Shown: positions 50,459 through 58,165 of the stretch, piece after piece
Layout of the letters: each line of letters opens with the position of its first letter
Numbering within the stretch: position 1 is the stretch's first letter
Assembly (NCBI GenBank): GCA_037138055.1
Contig: JBAXJB010000004.1
Location: forward strand, 12,801 to 76,800
Direction of reading: 5' to 3'
Length of the DNA: 64,000 nucleotides
Source of the DNA: CAITNM01 sp037138055
GTDB lineage: Bacteria > Pseudomonadota > Alphaproteobacteria > Paracaedibacterales > CAITNM01
The notes under the pieces: model-generated
Database searches by the model: none
Told to the model about the DNA's origin: nothing
What the model saw: only the letters and a program-made list of their open reading frames with translations
Program-made: the position numbers and the translations under genes

Positions 50459-51058
50459 ATGGAAATTTTACTAAAAATAACGTGTTTAGCGGTAGCTATT
50501 GTGCTTCACGAGCTTAGTCATGGTTTAATGGCCTATATTTTTGGTGATCGCACTGCTCAATATGCAGGTCGTTTAAGCTTGAATCCAATTAAACATATTG
50601 ATCCTATGGGCTCGATAATTTTACCCTTTTTATTATTTTTCACTGGAGCACCATTTTTAATTGGTTGGGCAAAACCTGTACCAGTAAATTTTATGAACCT
50701 TAGACCGCAACGATTTGGCGTATTTTGCGTAGCATTTGCAGGCCCCTTAATGAACATATTTTTAGCGCTTATCGCAAGTATTCTGTGGAAAATAGGAATT
50801 TTTAGCCTTGAGGTAGCCAATGCAGTTATACAAATTAACGTGATTTTGGCTGCTTTTAATTTATTACCAATTTTACCTCTTGATGGCGGACGAATGATCA
50901 CCTGCTTTTTACCACAGAATCATAAATTGTTTTATTTCTTTGAACGATTTGGCTTAGTAATTGTGATCGGTGCCTTAATGATATTCAGTGGCCCAATTCA
51001 CAAACTTATTTTTGGCATTGCAAACTTCATTCTAATGTTTTTAGATGTGCTGATTTAG
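50459..51058 (+). CDS. Site-2 protease family (M50) membrane protein
   Basis: A 199-residue polytopic zinc metalloprotease of the short S2P/YwhC-like type without a PDZ domain. The zinc motif HELSH (IVLHELSHGLMAYIFGD) is in the first helix, and the second ligand block NLLPILPLDGGR is in a later helix. These proteins cut substrates within the membrane; the substrate is unknown. It is not RseP, which has PDZ domains. The ribosome site CGGGAA precedes the ATG. Confidence 0.92.
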   Translation: MEILLKITCLAVAIVLHELSHGLMAYIFGDRTAQYAGRLSLNPIKHIDPMGSIILPFLLFFTGAPFLIGWAKPVPVNFMNLRPQRFGVFCVAFAGPLMNIFLALIASILWKIGIFSLEVANAVIQINVILAAFNLLPILPLDGGRMITCFLPQNHKLFYFFERFGLVIVIGALMIFSGPIHKLIFGIANFILMFLDVLI

Positions 51059-51104
51059 ATTGGAATCAGGTAGATTGTGAAGCTCAGACTCTAAACATGA
51101 GCTA

Positions 51105-52019
51105 TTAATCACCTTTTAAAGCAGCAAGCAGATCTCCATCGGTGCATCGCAATTTTACTTCTTCATTTCGTTTTTGAAGGAAGAAATCCTGCAGTAAATT
51201 TGAAAAAGATAATATGTCTTTTTGTACAATAAAAAATTCATTTAGAAGCCCTACTGCATTGCCAAGACGGTTTATATAGTCAGAAATATTCTTTTCAAAT
51301 TGACTTGATAAACTATTTGCAATAACTCTCATTCCTTTATTGCGTTGAACTTCCTGCAAAACACTATCAAGGCGCTTTTTTATTAATTGAGATACAATGT
51401 TTTGAGCATCAATAATACTCGCATTAATATTTCCAAAAACTGCTAGTAATTCATTAACGCTAAGAGGTTCAGTGGATTTTATTTTAGTCTCTATCTCTTG
51501 TACAATTTCTATATTCATACTAATTCTGATATATTCTTCCGATGTATCTTTTAAATTTCTTAGAATCACACGAAGGTTTCGTCGAAGTTTGGTTAAAATT
51601 TCAGGCATTTGAACAAGCAAAAATGCTATTCTGTCAATATTGACGGGTGTGCCGCAACGCAAGATTTTGCCAAAATTTTTTATTTTTGCTGTTAAAATCA
51701 CTTCTTCTCCCCCACTTCTGTAAAAAAGTTGAGGATGAGATTCGTAATATTCTCTTTCTTTCTCTACATTACGAGCTGAACTGCTATTTCTCATCAATAG
51801 TTCAGGAGGAGAAGCTCCTAACTTAATATCTTCTTCTTCCATACCCTCAGTTGGCGAGCTGCTATCACTAATAAATGGATCTGAATGATCAGATGCAGCT
51901 CTTTCTCTTGCACCTAATTCTATGTGACGCTTGCTTACAGGGTAACCCTCGCTTTTTCCTATGGAATCTTCCATTGCATTCAAAGCGAGAAATGATAAAA
52001 ATAAAATACAAGTTCTCAT
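51105..52019 (-). CDS. Exported protein of unknown function with disordered linker
   Basis: A 304-residue protein. A short signal peptide (MRTCILFLSFLALNA, residues 1-15) is followed by a Ser/Glu/Asp-rich, probably disordered stretch (about 16-90). After that comes a long helical region (about 110-290; e.g. ILTKLRRNLRVILRNLKDTSEEYIR is typical). I recognise no domain. The helical part might form a coiled-coil bundle. It resembles the other exported orphans of this window only in layout. Function unknown, and an exported host-interaction role is a guess. Confidence 0.7.
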   Translation of the reverse strand: MRTCILFLSFLALNAMEDSIGKSEGYPVSKRHIELGARERAASDHSDPFISDSSSPTEGMEEEDIKLGASPPELLMRNSSSARNVEKEREYYESHPQLFYRSGGEEVILTAKIKNFGKILRCGTPVNIDRIAFLLVQMPEILTKLRRNLRVILRNLKDTSEEYIRISMNIEIVQEIETKIKSTEPLSVNELLAVFGNINASIIDAQNIVSQLIKKRLDSVLQEVQRNKGMRVIANSLSSQFEKNISDYINRLGNAVGLLNEFFIVQKDILSFSNLLQDFFLQKRNEEVKLRCTDGDLLAALKGD

Positions 52020-52181
52020 TTTAATGATCTACTGTAAAATTCTTGATTCCAGTGTAAGAAATACTGATTAAAAAAATATTAATTAATGAGTAAAAATAAA
52101 AAATCAATGCCTGATTTCCGGTCGCAGGATTTTTAAAAATCATTATGATATATCAAAGCTGTTGAGCTTATGGTGAATTAG

Positions 52182-53237
52182 ATGAAAATGTTAACAAATG
52201 AGATAACTCAAGAATTTTACAAAGCACTACTCAATAAAAACGCTGAGTATGAAGGTATATTTTACGTAGGCGTCAAAACAACAGGAGTATTTTGTCGCCC
52301 AACTTGCCCTGCGCGCAAACCAAAATTTGAAAATTGTGAATTCTATCAAACAGCTGAAGAGGCTTTACTTGCTTCATTTAGACCTTGCATGCGCTGCCGT
52401 CCCCTGTCTCATCCTAATCAGGTTTCAGATTTGGTACGCATCCTTGTTGATGCTGTCGAAGCTAAACCTGCAAAACGCTGGAAAACACGTGATTTTGATG
52501 AACTATGTGTAGATGCATCAACAGCACGTCGCCAATTTAAAAAAAGATTTGATATGACATTTGTAGAATATGCTCGAGCGCGACGTATGGGGATTGCAAT
52601 GAAACAAATTAGAGAAGGAAAAACAGTGACTGATACGCAATTAGACACAGGTTATGAATCAAGCAGTGGCTTCAGGGATGCCTTTTCCAAAATCATGGGT
52701 GCTGCACCTACTAATTTTAAGGATCACCACAATGTCTTAAAAGCATCTTGGTTAGATTTCCCCCTTGGCCCTATGCTTGCAATTGCTGATGATGAGGCTT
52801 TGTATTTATTAGAATTTGTTGAGCGACGTGGCCTCGAGCGTGAAATAGAGCGCCTTCGCATAAAAACAAAATCTGCCATTATTCCAGGTATTACTGACCC
52901 CATTAAATCAATTGAAATAGAACTCAAACTGTACTTTGAGGGCAAATTGAAAAACTTCAAAACACCAATCCACCTTATGGGAAGCCCATTTCAAAAACTT
53001 GTTTGGGAAGAGCTTATGCGCATTCCATTTGGCACAACAAGAAGTTACGGCGACCAAGCTGCAGCAATCAGCAAACCAACCGCATACAGAGCAGTAGCAA
53101 ATGCTAATGGCGCCAATCAACTTGCCATTATTATCCCTTGCCACCGCATCATCAACACCAATGGTGAGCTAGGTGGCTATGGCGGAGGAATTTCTCGCAA
53201 AAAATGGCTGATTAATCACGAGAAACAGAAAGCATAG
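52182..53237 (+). CDS. ada: Ada: DNA repair methyltransferase and transcriptional activator
   Basis: A 351-residue bifunctional protein with three parts. The N-terminal zinc domain has cysteines at 38, 42, 69 and 72 (VFCRPTCPAR, RPCMRCRP), the same numbers as in E. coli Ada, and Cys38 accepts methyl from phosphotriesters. An AraC-type helix-turn-helix (about 85-185) follows. The C-terminal O6-methylguanine methyltransferase has IIIPCHRIINTNGELGGYGGG (acceptor Cys320). All acceptor residues are present, so an adaptive response to alkylation is likely. No alkB or Ada box is recognisable nearby. An internal ATG at codon 3 is an alternative start. Confidence 0.96.
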   Translation: MKMLTNEITQEFYKALLNKNAEYEGIFYVGVKTTGVFCRPTCPARKPKFENCEFYQTAEEALLASFRPCMRCRPLSHPNQVSDLVRILVDAVEAKPAKRWKTRDFDELCVDASTARRQFKKRFDMTFVEYARARRMGIAMKQIREGKTVTDTQLDTGYESSSGFRDAFSKIMGAAPTNFKDHHNVLKASWLDFPLGPMLAIADDEALYLLEFVERRGLEREIERLRIKTKSAIIPGITDPIKSIEIELKLYFEGKLKNFKTPIHLMGSPFQKLVWEELMRIPFGTTRSYGDQAAAISKPTAYRAVANANGANQLAIIIPCHRIINTNGELGGYGGGISRKKWLINHEKQKA

Positions 53238-53240
53238 CCC

Positions 53241-53660
53241 CTACCCCCAGCTGCTTTGCCGGTAACCTTCTTTTTCTGCTTGCACATCAAAACAATACAT
53301 TGCGTAAGGAGTTGCGGTAAGCCTTTGAATACCTATAGGCTTTCCTGTAGCGACGCAGTACCCGAAACTACCGTCTGCCAATCTTTGAAGCGCAGCCTCT
53401 ATTTCATGACGAAGATTTTGTTCATGTTCCTGGTACATATGATGATTAAAACGCAAGCCATCCATGGTGCTTTGGTCAACAAAATCTGGTTCGCGGTTTG
53501 CATCTTCTGGAAATGACAAAGAAAGCAAATGCTCTTCCTCAAGCACTTTCTGCAACTCATTATATAATCTGTCTTGAAAATAGCGTCTCATCCTAGGAGA
53601 CATATACACTGAATCTTTTAAGGGATTGTACCCCAAGACCTTGCGATAAATTGTTGCCAT
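53241..53660 (-). CDS. dksA: DksA/TraR-family protein with incomplete zinc finger
   Basis: A 139-residue homologue of DksA, the RNA polymerase secondary-channel factor working with ppGpp. SVYMSPRMRRYFQDRLYNELQKVLEEEH is the N-terminal helix, LSFPEDANREPDFVDQSTM the coiled-coil tip region with acidic residues, and LADGSFGYCVATGKPIGIQRLTATPYAMYC the C-terminal finger. Only two of the four usual zinc cysteines remain (GYC and MYC), as in alphaproteobacterial forms that fold without tightly bound zinc. The gene is convergent with ada and has 365 bases upstream. Confidence 0.85.
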   Translation of the reverse strand: MATIYRKVLGYNPLKDSVYMSPRMRRYFQDRLYNELQKVLEEEHLLSLSFPEDANREPDFVDQSTMDGLRFNHHMYQEHEQNLRHEIEAALQRLADGSFGYCVATGKPIGIQRLTATPYAMYCFDVQAEKEGYRQSSWG

Positions 53661-54025
53661 GACTTACTCGGCAGTTTGGTTTATGTACGTATAATTAAAA
53701 TTTTAACGAAAGATTGGCCACGTGAAAAATCAAAATATTTTCACCAATTTTACAAATTGATTTGCCGATATAAACTGCTGTACTTTTTGTTTTTACAAAC
53801 ACGGATTAATCACCAGCTTGATTTTTAGCCTTTAATCTGGCAATGATGTTTCCAATGATTTCATGGCAAACATGTAGTGCACTATGAAAATCCAAAGAAT
53901 ATTTAGTCTATTGCTATCTACTATTGTTGACCACAAAGTTTACGAAGGTTGCAGCCCAATTAGACCATTGAGTAGCAACCTTTCTGTAAAGCATTAGCAA
54001 GATAAACCAGAGCGTGAGGAAAAAA
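53661..54025. other. 365-base intergenic region with two inverted repeats
   Basis: No gene is seen here. It separates the divergent dksA-like and MazG-like genes and should hold both promoters. Two dyads stand out: GTGAAAA (53722-53728) with TTTTCAC (53738-53744), 9-base loop; and AAGGTTGC (53945-53952) with GCAACCTT (53975-53982), 22-base loop, some 45 bases before the MazG-like start. Short frames inside have no ribosome sites. Confidence 0.5.
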
Positions 54026-54427
54026 ATGATCAATAATAGACGTTTTAAAGTTGATAAATTAATTCGTGATAAAGTGCCTAATTACCTTAGAAACAGAAGC
54101 GTACAGACTAATGAACGAGTTATGGGTCACGACGAATACCTAGAGCGTCTTCGAAATAAGCTTTTTGAAGAAGCTAAAGAAGTGATTGATGCTAAAAATA
54201 AAGAAGAACTGACAGAGGAATTAGGTGATGTATTAGAGGTTATGCTTGCTTATGCAAAAGAAAATAATATATCTTTTGAAGACGTCGATAAAGCAAGGAT
54301 TAGAAAGAAAAATGAATATGGCGGTTTTGAAGGAAAAGTTTACAATGCGTCTGTTGTATTGAATTCGGATGATGATTATATTAATTATTTTTTGAGTAAT
54401 CCCGACAAATATCCTGAAATAAAATAG
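54026..54427 (+). CDS. MazG-superfamily NTP pyrophosphohydrolase (COG4997-like)
   Basis: A 133-residue all-helical phosphohydrolase related to phosphoribosyl-ATP pyrophosphatase and MazG. VDKLIRDKVPNYL at the N-terminus and LRNKLFEEAKEVIDAKNKEELTEELGDVLEVMLAYA carry the EExxE...ExxD metal-binding pattern of the superfamily. Such enzymes remove non-canonical nucleotides or cleave NTPs. The ATG at 54026 has GAGG six bases upstream; a GTG at 54014 is in frame but overlaps that site. The C-terminal tail (DDDYINYFLSNPDKYP) is unassigned. A short terminator-like hairpin follows the stop. Confidence 0.85.
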   Translation: MINNRRFKVDKLIRDKVPNYLRNRSVQTNERVMGHDEYLERLRNKLFEEAKEVIDAKNKEELTEELGDVLEVMLAYAKENNISFEDVDKARIRKKNEYGGFEGKVYNASVVLNSDDDYINYFLSNPDKYPEIK

Positions 54428-54447
54428 GCTAGAGATTTCTGGCTTTT
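54428..54447 (+). terminator. Weak intrinsic terminator
   Basis: GCTAGA and TCTGGC (one G-T pair) enclose a 4-base loop and are followed by TTTT, immediately after the MazG-like stop. It may serve the convergent APH gene too. Confidence 0.4.
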
Positions 54448-54453
54448 ACATAG

Positions 54454-55329
54454 TTATTTAAATACTAACTTATCAAAAATTTCTGTTAAATGTTTAAAGC
54501 TGGTTGGATTGATATTATCTTCCAGGGCCCACACAGTTGCAAGAACAGTCTGCACAAAACACCACTTGGCAATTCTATCTGGATCAAGATTTAAATTTTC
54601 AGAAAACGAATTAATTCTGTTCGTTATAATTTTTAAGCTATCAGGGTGGTTTGGCAAATCGTCCAAAGGGTTTCTGATAAAACACCCTACGTCATAGCTA
54701 AGCTCACCAATGACGCCTTTCGGATCAATAACTTTCCAATTGTTGTCATGGGCTAAAATATTATCGTGATGCAAATCGCCATGCAGCAAAATGGGAGCAT
54801 CGGTAGTGTTTAGTAATTCATCACGCAACGTTCTTGCTTTAATCAAACTTTGGCCAAGCTGTTCGCATGATTTATCTAGGGCGGCAAGCCAATCGTTGAT
54901 AGTTGAAAACCCGTTTTGATTTATTATTGCTACGCTGTGAAGTTTTTTAATCACTTCAATTGTAATTGCGATGGCTTCATCTTCACGATTTGAAAAAAAC
55001 TCTTTCAACGAATGCCCTGTAATGGCACGTTCAATCAATAAGGCACCATCTGTTTGGTCTAGCACTTCCACTACTCCACGACCTTTAAATGCTTTTAAGG
55101 CAGCAGCTTCAAAGCTCAAACCTTTGGTATCAAGACTCAACTTTAAAATAATGGGATTTTCCCTTTGAAAGCCAGAAAGAACATAGTTGTATGAAAGATT
55201 TTCAACCGGTTTAAGGTCTGACAGATGCCACTGCGTGGCAAGGTCATTTATTATATGCGGTAAATTATCTAACCACTTTTGACCTACATTACCATAAATA
55301 TTGATGATATTATTCTCGAACAAAAGCAC
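54454..55329 (-). CDS. APH(6)-like aminoglycoside/hydroxyurea phosphotransferase
   Basis: A 291-residue kinase of the APH fold. The catalytic loop LLHGDLHHDNIL (about residue 195) and metal/ATP segment KVIDPKGVIGELSYDVGCFIRNP (about 211) are those of the StrB/hydroxyurea-kinase family (Pfam APH_6_hur). The N-lobe has YVLSGFQRENPIILKLS with the ATP-binding Lys. In characterised relatives it phosphorylates streptomycin at position 6 or hydroxyurea; chromosomal copies in environmental bacteria often have unknown natural substrates. It stands alone, convergent with the MazG-like gene. Resistance is not proven. Confidence 0.85.
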   Translation of the reverse strand: MLLFENNIINIYGNVGQKWLDNLPHIINDLATQWHLSDLKPVENLSYNYVLSGFQRENPIILKLSLDTKGLSFEAAALKAFKGRGVVEVLDQTDGALLIERAITGHSLKEFFSNREDEAIAITIEVIKKLHSVAIINQNGFSTINDWLAALDKSCEQLGQSLIKARTLRDELLNTTDAPILLHGDLHHDNILAHDNNWKVIDPKGVIGELSYDVGCFIRNPLDDLPNHPDSLKIITNRINSFSENLNLDPDRIAKWCFVQTVLATVWALEDNINPTSFKHLTEIFDKLVFK

Positions 55330-55379
55330 TTTGCTTATTTAACAAGCTTATAATGAAGATATCATAGACCTTGAAATGC

Positions 55380-56129
55380 CTAATCCAAAGAATAATATTG
55401 ACGACCAGACGCGTTGTCCAACGCATAACTAGACTTTTCAGTGTTTATAGAATGAGCAGATCCATTCCCGTTTAAAGAATAATAAACCTTCTTAACCTTA
55501 GCAAAGGGGCGAATATCTCTTGGTGTGCTTTTTCTTGTTATTTTCGGCACATCGTCAATATCAGATATATCATCAAATTGCATAACTGTTTGTTCTAAAC
55601 GAAGACCATCTTTTTTATTGCTACCACAAAGTTTCATCCAACCACTTAAAACACGTTGCTTATATGCGTTGTGAAATTTAGGAGTAGCAGAATGATAATG
55701 ACCAACAGCCAAGTTCCAACTTTTATGCTGAAGAAATAGTTGCTTTAAGAATTTAGCGCCATAGGCAATATTTAGCTGAGGATCAAAAGCTTCTTCAAGA
55801 TTACGAAATGCATGTGGGTGGTGACGTAGGTTAATTTGCATAATTCCTACATCAATGCTTTTAGCACCCGTTCTTTGAAATTTTTCAACTGCTTTTATAG
55901 CTTCCTGTTTCGTTTTGAATATGTAACCTTTGCCCTCAACATTGATAGTCCAAGGCCAAGCATTAACAGAACCGCCTATTGCGCGACCAGATTCAGCATG
56001 AGACACAGCCCTTAGTAAATGTGCAGGAATACCATGAGCATTTTCTTGCATTGCAATAAACGAATTATATTGTGGATTTGCAGATAAAGCTAAACAACAT
56101 AAGATCAGCGCTATTAAAAACTTATTCAT
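55380..56129 (-). CDS. Exported lytic transglycosylase (SLT domain)
   Basis: A 249-residue protein with a signal peptide (MNKFLIALILCCLALSANP). The SLT domain at about residues 25-165 has the catalytic Glu in LLRAVSHAESGRA. IDVGIMQINLRHHPHAF and AYGAKFLKQLF give the usual G-x-M-Q and A..YL..L features. AVGHYHSATPKFHNAYKQRVL is like conjugation/VirB1-type enzymes. It cleaves peptidoglycan between MurNAc and GlcNAc with anhydro product. The C-terminal ~80 residues are unassigned and polar. It lies 48 bases after the PstS-like gene and may be the last member of that unit. Confidence 0.88.
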   Translation of the reverse strand: MNKFLIALILCCLALSANPQYNSFIAMQENAHGIPAHLLRAVSHAESGRAIGGSVNAWPWTINVEGKGYIFKTKQEAIKAVEKFQRTGAKSIDVGIMQINLRHHPHAFRNLEEAFDPQLNIAYGAKFLKQLFLQHKSWNLAVGHYHSATPKFHNAYKQRVLSGWMKLCGSNKKDGLRLEQTVMQFDDISDIDDVPKITRKSTPRDIRPFAKVKKVYYSLNGNGSAHSINTEKSSYALDNASGRQYYSLD

Positions 56130-56177
56130 GACATCTCCTTTTGCTTAAACTATGCAAAATTTGTGCCAACTAAAAAA

Positions 56178-57098
56178 TCAAAGTTTTCTGCGACTTTCAA
56201 CACCCTCCAAAAGAGGAATCAGTCCCATTTTGGTAAGATAACCATCTTTGCCAATAGCAGCTGGGCTTAGCCATTCATCAATATAGTCTTGCAAACCCTC
56301 TGTTTTATTGTCTCTAACATAAATAAATAGCTTACGCACCATTGGATAAGTACCATTTTGAATGGTTGAATAAGTAGGCTCTATTCCATCTATTTGCATT
56401 GCTTTAATTTCTGCGTGCCCATCCAACAAATTAGCCGCAACAAAAGCCATTGTAGTTGGGTTATTGTCCAGGAAATCAAAAAGTAAATGATGACTATCTG
56501 CAGCTTCATAATCATTAATTTCTCGTAGCTCGGGCCCACTTCGAACCTCTTGTCCATGCATCACCATTGCTTCAAAAGCATCTCGAGAGCCATGAGATTT
56601 TGAAGGGATTAGAATACGAATGGGTAAATTAGGTAAGCTGGAATTAATTTCATTCCATTGGTGGTAAGGATTATCAACTATGTCTCCCTTACTATTAGTA
56701 ATTTTTTTTGCAACCGCAGTTAAAATGTCTTTTAAACGCAGCGTATTAAAGCCTGTCAGGTTTTTTTTAGCTGCAAATGCAATTCCGTCATGACCGATAC
56801 AAACTTCTAAAATTGAAGCCATTCCAAACTCCTTACATTTTGCAAGTTCTTTTGGGTTAATTGGTCTTGAAGCGTTCGTTATATCATATCCGAAACCGTT
56901 ATGGGCTTGAGAAAAATCCGCAAACCCACTACCAGTACCTGTACTTTCAACAAAAGGACAAATGTGGCCTATTTTTTTAGAAAATTCCTGCGCTATTTTG
57001 ATTGCGAATGGGTACACAGTTGATGACCCCGTTTGACGGATCTGAATTCTGCCTTCCACTGAACAGCACATAAACATCAAAGCAAGCAGTATATTCAT
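56178..57098 (-). CDS. PstS-like phosphate-type solute-binding protein
   Basis: A 306-residue periplasmic protein with a signal peptide (MNILLALMFMCCSVEG). The mature start IRQTGSSTVYPFAIKIAQEFSKK and VESTGTGSGFADF are the classic PstS-family phosphate-binding loops (Ser-Ser-Thr and Gly-Thr-Gly-Ser-Gly). SKSHGSRDAFE corresponds to the second anion-binding segment. No pstCAB genes are nearby. Its start overlaps the stop of another solute-binding protein (ATGA), which itself overlaps a cyclic-nucleotide-binding transporter. This suggests one complex or sensor rather than a normal ABC importer. Confidence 0.85.
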   Translation of the reverse strand: MNILLALMFMCCSVEGRIQIRQTGSSTVYPFAIKIAQEFSKKIGHICPFVESTGTGSGFADFSQAHNGFGYDITNASRPINPKELAKCKEFGMASILEVCIGHDGIAFAAKKNLTGFNTLRLKDILTAVAKKITNSKGDIVDNPYHQWNEINSSLPNLPIRILIPSKSHGSRDAFEAMVMHGQEVRSGPELREINDYEAADSHHLLFDFLDNNPTTMAFVAANLLDGHAEIKAMQIDGIEPTYSTIQNGTYPMVRKLFIYVRDNKTEGLQDYIDEWLSPAAIGKDGYLTKMGLIPLLEGVESRRKL

Positions 57099-58165
57099 AG
57101 ACCCGCCTCTTGAGTTAGGCTATGTCCATATAATTTTTGCGTACCTGCTGCAAATGACCTATAGATTGAGGGAATAAAAATCTTTCGTTCACGTATGTGA
57201 TCATCATTAAGAAATACAGATAAAACCTTAGAAGTTATATTAGGGAAGTATGATTTTGTTTTAAGCATTTTTAAAGCAGAACGCATTGCTAACATACCTT
57301 GATCATAAGCCGATGATACAATAGCAGCACCAGCCCCCTCTTCAATGGCATAACCCATTGTTGAAATAATAGGAATAGTAGTATTTTCAGTCACCCACTT
57401 CATTGTTTCATCAGAAGCAATTTCATCGTCAGTATCAAAGCTATCTTTTAGTCGCTTATAACTTGAAATCAAAAGCACATCGTAATGTTTATTAAAAAAT
57501 GCAGCAGCTCTTTTAAAGCTTACTGAATCATCAACCATGATTGAGTCCTGAAACTTAACATTTTTCCACGCGTGTTGAATTAAAGTTTTTTCTGTCAAAT
57601 TAACAATTGTCGACGTATCACCCAAGTGAGCTAATTTAATGTTTTTTTTTCCTGGAAACATACTATTTATTAATAAATTAAGCTCCTGGACTTGAGGCAC
57701 TTCAATAATTCCTCCTACATTTTGGCCAGGTATATAGCCAAATTTTTTAAAATCACCTTTAACGCCAGCAAAAATTATTCTTATGTTTTTTTTCCCTAAA
57801 TAAAATTTTGCAGAAAATTCCTGCGCTTCATCACCGACCGCAACTAAAATTTCAGGCTTAAAACGATCAATTGAAGCTCTTGCTTCTATGCCTGCATTAA
57901 TTTTTTGTTTGATTGTATTTTTATTAAGCATATTCATGTAATAGGTTTGAATAAGCAGGTCAAATTCATTTTCTAAAACTTTTTTTGTTCCATTATCAAA
58001 ATCTTTAACTATGTCCATAGTTGGTTCATAGCTGTGAATAACCATAATTCTTGGCTTGCTTAGATTATGCAAAACTAAAAGTCCTAAAAGACTTGCAAAA
58101 ACAACTCCCTTTAATATGCTGATAATTGACGACTTAAGTTTTGCAGTGTGCAGATTGTCTACCAT
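57095..58165 (-). CDS. Membrane-anchored ABC-type solute-binding protein (DUF534/ABC_sub_bind-like)
   Basis: About 356 residues. One N-terminal membrane helix (IISILKGVVFASLLGLLVLHNL), then a two-lobed periplasmic-binding fold: IMVIHSYEPTMDIVKDFDNGTKKVL, PEILVAVGDEAQEFSA, IIFAGVKGDFKKFGYIPGQNVGGIIE and PIISTMGYAIEEGAGAAIVSSAYDQGMLAM match the ABC_sub_bind family (TrpX-like). There is no cleavage site, so it stays anchored. I use the ATG at 58165; one at 58183 would overlap the upstream gene by 25 bases. It is translationally coupled on both sides. No permease or ATPase is nearby. Confidence 0.78.
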   Translation of the reverse strand: MVDNLHTAKLKSSIISILKGVVFASLLGLLVLHNLSKPRIMVIHSYEPTMDIVKDFDNGTKKVLENEFDLLIQTYYMNMLNKNTIKQKINAGIEARASIDRFKPEILVAVGDEAQEFSAKFYLGKKNIRIIFAGVKGDFKKFGYIPGQNVGGIIEVPQVQELNLLINSMFPGKKNIKLAHLGDTSTIVNLTEKTLIQHAWKNVKFQDSIMVDDSVSFKRAAAFFNKHYDVLLISSYKRLKDSFDTDDEIASDETMKWVTENTTIPIISTMGYAIEEGAGAAIVSSAYDQGMLAMRSALKMLKTKSYFPNITSKVLSVFLNDDHIRERKIFIPSIYRSFAAGTQKLYGHSLTQEAGL

